DNA of 9,374 bases. It comes from Candidatus Competibacteraceae bacterium (GTDB lineage: Bacteria; Pseudomonadota; Gammaproteobacteria; Competibacterales; Competibacteraceae). The translations under genes and the position numbers were made by a program. This document shows positions 1 to 5,303 of this stretch, one piece after another; within the stretch, counting starts at the first letter, position 1, and each line of letters opens with the position of its first letter. The stretch spans positions 1,933 to 11,306 of the forward strand of contig DPWB01000286.1 in NCBI GenBank assembly GCA_003527885.1, written 5' to 3'. The notes beneath the pieces are model-generated. The model was not told the origin of the DNA. It worked only from the letters and a program-made list of their open reading frames with translations, and ran no database searches.

Positions 1-54
1 GGCATGTTTTAAATAGTTATATTCTGTTTTGTTTATTTGATTTTCTCACCCCGC

Positions 55-87
55 GAAAGCCCGATCTTTTGCCTAAGATTCGGTTTC
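55..87 (-). promoter_or_regulatory. Imperfect hairpin in the leader of the leftward transcript
   Basis: Three short complementary blocks nest symmetrically: GAAA 55-58 with TTTC 84-87, CCGA 61-64 with TCGG 80-83, and TCTT 65-68 with AAGA 75-78. They enclose a 6-base loop, with a 2-base bulge on one side and a 1-base bulge on the other. The hairpin lies inside the predicted 5' leader of the transcript starting near 114 and reading left. No T-run follows on the minus strand, so a terminator is unlikely. It may be an RNA-stability or translation element, or chance. Confidence 0.35.
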
Positions 88-120
88 CCTGGTCCTTTCG
101 GCTCCCGTAGAGTGCCACGG

Positions 121-150
121 ATTATAGGGAATTTAGCGCGGCGGGGTCAA
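121..150 (-). promoter_or_regulatory. Strong sigma70-type promoter reading out of the left edge (possibly atp operon)
   Basis: On the minus strand TTGACC (150-145) and a perfect TATAAT (126-121) are separated by 18 bases, which predicts a start near 114. It lies 15 bases past the parB stop and points left, away from the listed genes. In many gammaproteobacteria parB is followed by atpI and the ATP synthase genes, so this may be the atp promoter; the target lies outside the window. The leader from about 48 to 1 is very AT-rich in a GC-rich region. A minus-strand ATG at 5-3 could begin the next gene but has no clear Shine-Dalgarno sequence. Confidence 0.75.
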
Positions 151-164
151 CGAAAATCACCGTG

Positions 165-1046
165 TCACTTCACCCGTGCAATAATGCCGTCCAATTCATC
201 TAGACTGTTGTAGTGAATAACCACTTGGCCTTTGCCGGTGGTATCGTGCCGCAATTGGACCCGGGCGCCCAACCGTTCCGACAGATCGTCTTGCAAGGAG
301 CGAATATCGGGATCGAACGCTTTGGCGCGCGCGGGCGTCGCCGCCGTCGGCTGTTGCAGGCGGCGCGCCAGCTCCTCGGTTTCCCGCGCCGACAAGCCTC
401 TCAGCAACACCTGGCGGGCGGCTTCCTGCTGCAAGGCGGGCGGCAGCGGCAGCAGGGCGCGGGCATGGCCCATATCGAGCTTGCGCTCGCGCACCCACTG
501 GCGGACTTCCTCGCTCAGTTCCAACAAGCGCAGCAGGTTGCTCACCGCCGTTCGCGACCGGCCCACCGCTTCGGCCGCCTGCTGGTGGGTCAGCTCGAAT
601 TCATCGATCAAACGCTGGAGCGCGGTCGCTTCCTCCAGCGGGTTCAGGTCTTCGCGCTGGATGTTCTCGACCAGCGCCATGGCGATGGCGGCCCGATCCG
701 TGACCTCGCGCACGACGGCCGGCACCTCGCGCAATCCGGCCAGCTGCGCGGCCCGCCAGCGCCGCTCCCCGGCGATCAGCTCGTAGCGCTCTCCAGCGAG
801 CGGCCGCACCACGACCGGCTGCACCACGCCCTGAGCCCGGATCGATTCCGCCAGATCCCGCAAGCGGTCTTCGCGTAAATCCTGCCGGGGCTGGTAGCGC
901 CCCCTGACGATGCATTCGAGCGGCAGGGATCGCAGCGTCTCCGCGAGCGCCGGCTCCGAGGCGGGTTCATTCCGGCCGGCCGCCGCGGCTCCCGCGCCCA
1001 ACAAGGCATCCAGGCCACGACCGAGGCCACCTTTTTTTCTGATCAT
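165..1046 (-). CDS. parB: Chromosome-partitioning protein ParB
   Basis: ParB loads at parS sites near the origin, spreads along DNA as a CTP-dependent clamp and stimulates ParA, which segregates the origin region. The 293-residue length is typical. The N-terminus has the ParA-contacting signature GGLGRGLDALL (6-16). The ParB/Spo0J N-terminal domain spans roughly 40-130 and includes the CTP-binding motif GERRWRAA (93-100) and ENIQREDLNPLEEA (127-140). A helix-turn-helix region for parS follows at about 152-173, and the C-terminal 60 residues fit the dimerisation domain. The start overlaps the parA stop by 4 bases (ATGA), which implies translational coupling. No full parS (TGTTTCACGTGAAACA) was found in the window. 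No convincing terminator follows the gene. Confidence 0.97.
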   Translation of the reverse strand: MIRKKGGLGRGLDALLGAGAAAAGRNEPASEPALAETLRSLPLECIVRGRYQPRQDLREDRLRDLAESIRAQGVVQPVVVRPLAGERYELIAGERRWRAAQLAGLREVPAVVREVTDRAAIAMALVENIQREDLNPLEEATALQRLIDEFELTHQQAAEAVGRSRTAVSNLLRLLELSEEVRQWVRERKLDMGHARALLPLPPALQQEAARQVLLRGLSARETEELARRLQQPTAATPARAKAFDPDIRSLQDDLSERLGARVQLRHDTTGKGQVVIHYNSLDELDGIIARVK

Positions 1047-1849
1047 GTTCCAGCCCCGTTCCCCGCCATCTTTTTGGCCGCCGGCCGCCGCAGGCGTTTA
1101 CGCACTTCCTTCGCCAGTTCCCGATAGCTTTGCGCGCCGCGCGAGCCGTCATCGTAATGGATGATCGGCAACCCGTAACTGGGGGCTTCCGCCAGCCGCA
1201 CGTTGCGCGGGATCAACGTTTCGAACACCGCCTTGCCGAAATGCGCCAGCAACTGGGCCGACACTTCATTGGCCAGCCGGTTGCGGGGGTCGAACATGGT
1301 CCGCAGCACGCCCTCGACGCGCAAGTCCGGGTTGGTGGATTTGCGCACCTTGTCGATGGTGTCGAGCAGCGCCGACAGACCTTCCAGCGCGTAATACTCG
1401 CACTGGACGGGAATGAGCACCGCCTGGGCGGCGGTGAGCGCGTTGACCGTCAGCATGTTCAGAGACGGCGGACAGTCGATCATGATGGTGTCGAAATTCC
1501 ATTCCACCGGCGCGAGCGCGGCGCGCAAGCGGCCCGGCGCGTTTTCCGTTTTCAACAGGTTGATCTCGGCGGCGGTCAGATCGCCGTTGGCCGGCAGCAG
1601 TTGCATTTGCGCCTTCTCGACCCATTGCAGCGCTTGGGTCAAGGTCGCCTCACCCAACAGCACATCGTAACTGGTGGCGGTGACGGCGTGTTTGTCCACG
1701 CCGCAGCCCATGGTGGCGTTGCCCTGCGGGTCGAGATCGATCAGCAGCACGTTTTGCCGCAGCGCCGACAAACAGGCGGCCAGATTGACGGCGGTCGTGG
1801 TCTTGCCGACCCCACCTTTCTGATTGGCGATGGCGATGATGGTAGCCAT
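1043..1849 (-). CDS. parA: Chromosome-partitioning ATPase ParA (Soj-like)
   Basis: ParA is a dimerising ATPase that binds the nucleoid nonspecifically and, with ParB-parS, moves the origin toward the poles. The 268-residue protein begins MATIIAIANQKGGVGKTT. It shows the deviant Walker A with both lysines (K11, K16), Walker A' LLIDLDPQG (35-43) and Walker B TIMIDCPPS with D125 (121-129). Its short N-terminus, without a helix-turn-helix, marks the chromosomal Soj type rather than the plasmid P1 type. The open frame extends 33 codons upstream to 1948, but that stretch lies inside rsmG. The start at 1849 gives the family N-terminus and has GAGG just upstream, overlapping the rsmG stop (TGAGG). 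It is 10 bases after rsmG and overlaps parB by 4, so it sits mid-operon. Confidence 0.97.
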   Translation of the reverse strand: MATIIAIANQKGGVGKTTTAVNLAACLSALRQNVLLIDLDPQGNATMGCGVDKHAVTATSYDVLLGEATLTQALQWVEKAQMQLLPANGDLTAAEINLLKTENAPGRLRAALAPVEWNFDTIMIDCPPSLNMLTVNALTAAQAVLIPVQCEYYALEGLSALLDTIDKVRKSTNPDLRVEGVLRTMFDPRNRLANEVSAQLLAHFGKAVFETLIPRNVRLAEAPSYGLPIIHYDDGSRGAQSYRELAKEVRKRLRRPAAKKMAGNGAGT

Positions 1850-1859
1850 GATCTCAACC

Positions 1860-2492
1860 TCAGGGAGCGGGCGCGGGGGCCAGATGGACCAGATGGCGTT
1901 CGGCGTCCAGACTCGGAACCCGCAGCGGGTAAACGTCCACCACGACATAACCGGCGGGCAAACGCGCCAGCTCGTCGTCGGGAAACACGCCTTTCATCGC
2001 CAGCAAGCGGCCGGTGGGAGCGCACAAACGGCCGGCGTCCGCGGCCATGTCGGCCAAGGTCGCAAACGCCCGCGACACCACGGTATCAAACAGGTTCTCC
2101 GGCCGGTAATCCTCGACCCGGCCGCGCACCACGCGAGCGTTTCGCAGCCGCAGTTCGCCGGCGACTTGGGTCAGGAACCGAGTCCGCTTGCCGTTGCTGT
2201 CGAGCAGGCAAAACTCGCAGTCCGGGCGGACGACGGCCAGCGGAATCCCCGGCAGGCCGGCGCCGCTGCCCACATCCAGCACGCGCGGACCCTCCAGCCA
2301 GGGCAAAATCGACAGGCTGTCCAACACGTGCCGGACCACCATCGCCCCGGGGTCGCGCACGGCCGTCAGATTATAGGCCCGATTCCAGCGCTCAAGCAGG
2401 GTCAAATAAGCGCTCAGGCGCGCGCTGGCGCCCTCCGGTAACCGGATAGCCAGCGCCTCGCAACCTTCGATAATCGCCCGTTCGATACTCAT
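1860..2492 (-). CDS. rsmG: 16S rRNA (guanine-N7-)-methyltransferase RsmG (GidB)
   Basis: RsmG uses S-adenosylmethionine to methylate N7 of G527 (E. coli numbering) in the 530 loop of 16S rRNA; in many bacteria its loss gives low-level streptomycin resistance. The 210 residues match the usual length of about 207. Visible family motifs are WNRAYNLTA (36-44), the SAM-binding loop VLDVGSGAGLPGIPLA (71-86), LLDSNGKRTRFL (96-107) and SRAFA (139-143). The start at 2492 is the first ATG after an in-frame stop four codons upstream; the Shine-Dalgarno is weak. It is first in an operon with parA and parB. The usual upstream partner mnmG (gidA) is absent, and a divergent trhA gene takes that side. Confidence 0.96.
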   Translation of the reverse strand: MSIERAIIEGCEALAIRLPEGASARLSAYLTLLERWNRAYNLTAVRDPGAMVVRHVLDSLSILPWLEGPRVLDVGSGAGLPGIPLAVVRPDCEFCLLDSNGKRTRFLTQVAGELRLRNARVVRGRVEDYRPENLFDTVVSRAFATLADMAADAGRLCAPTGRLLAMKGVFPDDELARLPAGYVVVDVYPLRVPSLDAERHLVHLAPAPAP

Positions 2493-2539
2493 GAAACGCC
2501 GTCATTCGCCCCGCATAGCCCATCCGAAAGAAAAAATGC

Positions 2540-2548
2540 ATTGTAACA
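2540..2548 (-). promoter_or_regulatory. Candidate extended -10 promoter for rsmG-parA-parB
   Basis: The minus strand reads TGTTACAAT here: a TACAAT -10 with the TG dinucleotide of an extended -10 element, which can compensate for the poor -35 region upstream. The predicted start near 2533 leaves a leader of about 40 bases before the rsmG ATG at 2492. It lies just beside the rightward promoter candidate at 2561-2589, so the two could compete for polymerase. Confidence 0.45.
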
Positions 2549-2560
2549 TGCCGCCTATCG

Positions 2561-2589
2561 TTGACAGGAACCGATCGCCGACGGATAAC
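2561..2589 (+). promoter_or_regulatory. Candidate sigma70 promoter for trhA-truD
   Basis: A perfect -35 TTGACA (2561-2566), a 17-base spacer and GATAAC (2584-2589, 4 of 6 to consensus) predict a start near 2596. This gives an unusually long leader of about 185 bases before the trhA start at 2781. The leader holds several GC-rich self-complementary stretches, for example CCCGAC 2632-2637 with GTCGGG 2650-2655, and the palindrome CCCGCGGG at 2657-2664. No known riboswitch class is recognised. Confidence 0.55.
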
Positions 2590-2721
2590 GTGGGGACCGG
2601 CCGCCGGCGGGGAATGGCAGCGCCTGGAGAACCCGACAGCGCCAACCCGGTCGGGACCCGCGGGCTTGAAACCAAGAACGCTCTCGCGAGTCCGAATGAG
2701 TGCATAGCAACGGCGCGTAAC

Positions 2722-2739
2722 GGACAGCGGGCGCTGTCC
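2722..2739 (+). promoter_or_regulatory. Inverted repeat upstream of trhA
   Basis: GGACAGCG (2722-2729) is exactly repeated inverted as CGCTGTCC (2732-2739) with a 2-base centre. In RNA it can form a 7-pair stem with a GGGC loop (2729-2732). It lies 28 bases before the ribosome binding site of trhA and has no T-run after it. It could be a repressor operator or a leader hairpin. Confidence 0.45.
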
Positions 2740-2742
2740 TGT

Positions 2743-2767
2743 TCGCCATCGCCATCGCCATCGCCAT
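2743..2767 (+). repeat. Hexamer tandem repeat (TCGCCA)4 next to the trhA ribosome binding site
   Basis: Four exact TCGCCA units fill 2743-2766 with one further matching base. The array ends directly at the Shine-Dalgarno GGAGGAG (2768-2774). The final unit creates the ATG at 2766, which is an in-frame but probably unused start. A unit gain or loss would change leader length by 6 bases without shifting the trhA frame. Confidence 0.8.
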
Positions 2768-2780
2768 GGAGGAGACCGCC

Positions 2781-3464
2781 GTGACCGTCGAACGTCATCC
2801 GCCGCATTACACCTTGGGCGAGGAAGTCGCCAGCAGCGTGATTCACGGTGTGGGGATCGTGCTGGGCATCGCCGGGCTCGGGGTGTTGACCGCGTTCGCC
2901 AGCTTGTACGGCGACGCTTGGCACATCGTCGGGTGCAGCGTCTTCGGTGCGGCACTGATCGTGCTCTACACCACCTCGACCCTGTATCACAGCATTCCCC
3001 TGCCGCGCGTCAAGGCGGTGTTGCGCACGCTCGATCATTCGGCGATTTTCCTCCTGATCGCCGGCACCTACACCCCGTTCCTGCTGGTGAACCTGCGCGG
3101 GCCGTGGGGCTGGTCGCTGTTCGCGGTCATTTGGGGGCTGGCGCTGTCGGGCATCGCGCTGCGCGTCGCGCGCGGCCGCCGTTCGACCCTGCTGTCGCTC
3201 GGGCTGTACATCGGCATGGGTTGGGCGGTGCTGGTGGCCATCAAGCCGTTGCTGAACAGCGTCGCGCCGGGCGGGTTGCTGCTGTTGCTGTCAGGCGGGC
3301 TGGCTTATACATCCGGCGTCGCTTTCTATGTCTGGAAGCGTCTGCCTTACCATCACGCCATCTGGCACGGCTTCGTGCTGGCGGGCAGTATCCTGCATTT
3401 CTTTGCGATCTTGTTCTACGTCATCCCGCTGGCCGCGCCGGATCACAGCGCTCAAACGGGCTAA
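2781..3464 (+). CDS. trhA: Hemolysin III / PAQR family membrane protein (TrhA-like)
   Basis: This is an inner-membrane protein with about seven hydrophobic segments, of the hemolysin III/PAQR superfamily. Bacterial TrhA has been linked to membrane-energetics and lipid homeostasis; a true haemolysin role is doubtful. Family signatures, numbered from the GTG, are GEEVASSVIHGVG (13-25), STLYHSIP (66-73), LDHSAIFLLIAGTYTPF (84-100) and HAIWH (192-196) with H206. These include the conserved histidines and aspartate thought to bind metal. The GTG start at 2781 is preferred because a strong GGAGGAG ends 6 bases before it. An ATG at 2766 is in frame but overlaps that site. The length of 227 residues suits the family. 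The truD gene follows after 29 bases. Confidence 0.93.
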   Translation: MTVERHPPHYTLGEEVASSVIHGVGIVLGIAGLGVLTAFASLYGDAWHIVGCSVFGAALIVLYTTSTLYHSIPLPRVKAVLRTLDHSAIFLLIAGTYTPFLLVNLRGPWGWSLFAVIWGLALSGIALRVARGRRSTLLSLGLYIGMGWAVLVAIKPLLNSVAPGGLLLLLSGGLAYTSGVAFYVWKRLPYHHAIWHGFVLAGSILHFFAILFYVIPLAAPDHSAQTG

Positions 3465-3493
3465 GCAAGCCAACAAATCTCCGACGTTCCACC

Positions 3494-4537
3494 GTGTCCG
3501 ACTCAAGCGCCGAACTCCCCTACGCCTGCGGCCGACCTTGCTTGCGGGGCCGGTTGCGCGCCACGCCGGATGATTTTCAGGTCCGCGAGACACTGGGTTT
3601 CGCGCTGGAGGGCGCCGGCGAGCATGTCTGGCTTTGGGTGCGCAAGCGCGACGCCAATACCGATTGGGTGGCGCGGCGCTTGGCGGAACGGGCGGGCGTA
3701 CCGGCCGGAGCGGTCGGCTACGCCGGGCTCAAAGACCGGCGCGCCGTGACCGAACAGTGGTTTTCAGTCCACTTGCCCGGCCGGCCGGAGCCGGATTGGA
3801 CTGGCGGTCCGGATGCCGGTTTCACGGTGCTGACAGCGGTGCGTCATCCGCGCAAGCTGCGGCGCGGCGCGCTGGCCGGCAACGTCTTTCGCATCGTCGC
3901 GCGCGATCTCGGAGGCGACCCCGCCGAACTGACCGAGCGCTTGTCGCTCATCGCCGCCAACGGCACACCCAATTACTTCGGCGAGCAACGTTTCGGCCGC
4001 GAGGGCGGCAACCTGGAGCGGGCTGAAGCCATGCTGCGCGGCGAGGAAACGGTGCGGGACCGGCACCGGCGCGGCCTGTACCTGTCCGCCGCCCGCTCGG
4101 CGCTGTTCAATGCGGTGCTGGCGCGGCGGATCGGCGACCGTACCTGGAATCAACCGCTGCCGGGTGAGGTGCTGATGCTGGCCGGCAGCCACAGCATTTT
4201 CAGCGCCGCCGAACCGGATGAAACGATCCGCCGGCGCGTGGCGGAATTCGACCTGCACCCGACCGGGCCGCTGTGGGGCGCGGGCGAGTTACTATCGGGC
4301 GGCCGGGTGCGGGAACTGGAGGAAGCGATTGCGGCGACCATGCCGGTGTTTCGCGCCGGACTGGCGGCGGAAGGTTTGCGGCAGGAACGCCGCGCCTTGC
4401 GATTGATGGTGCGCGACGCAGAGGTGGAGCTACCGAACCCCGGCACCGCCATCCTGAGTTTTGGCTTGCCGGCTGGCGCCTATGCGACAGCGGTGTTGCG
4501 CGAACTGATCCAGCCGCTGGACGGAACCGATGGCTGA
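3494..4537 (+). CDS. truD: tRNA pseudouridine(13) synthase TruD
   Basis: TruD isomerises uridine 13 of tRNA-Glu to pseudouridine. Visible features are LRATPDDFQVRE near the N-terminus, the catalytic block AGLKDRRAVTEQWFS with catalytic D81, the RHPRKLRRGALAGN segment, PNYFGEQRFGR and LSAARSALFN, then the C-terminal FGLPAGAYATAVLREL. A GTG start at 3494 gives 347 residues, close to the 349 of E. coli TruD, with the expected distance to the motifs. No clear Shine-Dalgarno is present. The frame is open far upstream through trhA, but that part is a shadow. In many gammaproteobacteria truD lies in an ispD-ispF-truD-surE cluster; here it sits between trhA and a phosphatidyltransferase. The last 8 bases overlap the next gene. 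Confidence 0.95.
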   Translation: MSDSSAELPYACGRPCLRGRLRATPDDFQVRETLGFALEGAGEHVWLWVRKRDANTDWVARRLAERAGVPAGAVGYAGLKDRRAVTEQWFSVHLPGRPEPDWTGGPDAGFTVLTAVRHPRKLRRGALAGNVFRIVARDLGGDPAELTERLSLIAANGTPNYFGEQRFGREGGNLERAEAMLRGEETVRDRHRRGLYLSAARSALFNAVLARRIGDRTWNQPLPGEVLMLAGSHSIFSAAEPDETIRRRVAEFDLHPTGPLWGAGELLSGGRVRELEEAIAATMPVFRAGLAAEGLRQERRALRLMVRDAEVELPNPGTAILSFGLPAGAYATAVLRELIQPLDGTDG

Positions 4538-5303
4538 GTCACCGTCGTCCGTCCCGCCGACCGATCCGTCGTTCCGCTCCCGACTGCGACCGCTCGCGGT
4601 CAGCGCCCTGTTCGATACTGGGACCGCGCTGCTGCTGGTCGCGGTAGCGGCGGCCGTGATCGGCCAGCAATTCCATCTGTCTCTGGCTTATGTCAGCCAA
4701 GCCGTGGCGGTCTTCGCGGGCCTGTTGCTCATGCTGTCGCCGTTCCTGCCCCAGCATTTGCCCTTGCAGCGCTTCGGCGCAGCCAACCGGGTCACGCTGG
4801 CGCGGGCCGGCATCGCCGCGCTAGCGGCCGGCCTGATCGGCCCTTTTGAGCCGACACCCACTTTGAGCTGGTCCATCGCCGCCCTGGCCGGTCTAGCCTT
4901 GCTGCTCGATGGCGCGGACGGCTGGCTGGCCCGACGCCACGGGTTGGCGAGCCGGTTCGGCGCTCGCTTCGACCTGGAAGTGGACGCCTTCCTCATTCTG
5001 GTGCTGGCCGTTTTGGTGTATCACTCCGCCAAAGCGGGCGTGTGGGTGCTGCTCTCGGGCGGGATGCGCTACGGCTTCGTCGCGCTCGGTCAGGTTTTAC
5101 CTTGGTTGCAACAGCCGTTGCCGCCGCGCAAGCGCCGCCAAACCATCTGCGTGGTTCAAAGCGTGACGCTGGTCCTGTGTCTGACACCGGTTTTGGTCCC
5201 GCCCTGGACTAACCGGCTGGCCGCTGTCGCCCTCGTCTTGCTGGCGATATCCTTTGCCTTGGATGTCGTCTGGCTGGCCCGCCGGAGCTCGCGGCGACGC
5301 TGA
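4530..5303 (+). CDS. CDP-alcohol phosphatidyltransferase family protein
   Basis: Enzymes of this family displace CMP from a CDP-alcohol, usually CDP-diacylglycerol, with an alcohol such as glycerol-3-phosphate, serine or inositol phosphate, making phospholipids in the inner membrane. The full signature is present from residues 127 to 152: D127, D130-G131, A134-R135, G144, D148 and D152, matching DxxDGxxARx8GxxxDxxxD. NRVTLAR (87-92 region) precedes it as in the family. The 257 residues contain six to eight hydrophobic segments, including two (about 24-45 and 53-75) before the usual N-terminal motif, which is an extension relative to small members. The acceptor alcohol cannot be told. It overlaps truD by 8 bases (start inside truD), so translation is probably coupled. 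The tail is basic (RRSSRRR). Confidence 0.92.
   Translation: MAESPSSVPPTDPSFRSRLRPLAVSALFDTGTALLLVAVAAAVIGQQFHLSLAYVSQAVAVFAGLLLMLSPFLPQHLPLQRFGAANRVTLARAGIAALAAGLIGPFEPTPTLSWSIAALAGLALLLDGADGWLARRHGLASRFGARFDLEVDAFLILVLAVLVYHSAKAGVWVLLSGGMRYGFVALGQVLPWLQQPLPPRKRRQTICVVQSVTLVLCLTPVLVPPWTNRLAAVALVLLAISFALDVVWLARRSSRRR

Noticed and set aside
1130..2449. 439-codon open frame on the plus strand across parA and rsmG
   Set aside because: It is antisense to two clear genes, has a Q/R/H-rich low-information product, and arises because GC-rich codon bias leaves the opposite frame free of stops.
1..2492. parS or DnaA boxes near parAB
   Set aside because: No full parS 16-mer or convincing DnaA box was found by eye; the AT-rich stretch at 1-48 alone does not support an origin.
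2590..2760. Riboswitch in the trhA leader
   Set aside because: GC stems are present but no conserved core of a known riboswitch class could be matched.
2918..3493. N-terminal extension of the truD frame upstream through trhA
   Set aside because: It overlaps a well-supported gene in another frame, and TruD family length and motif spacing fit a start at 3494.
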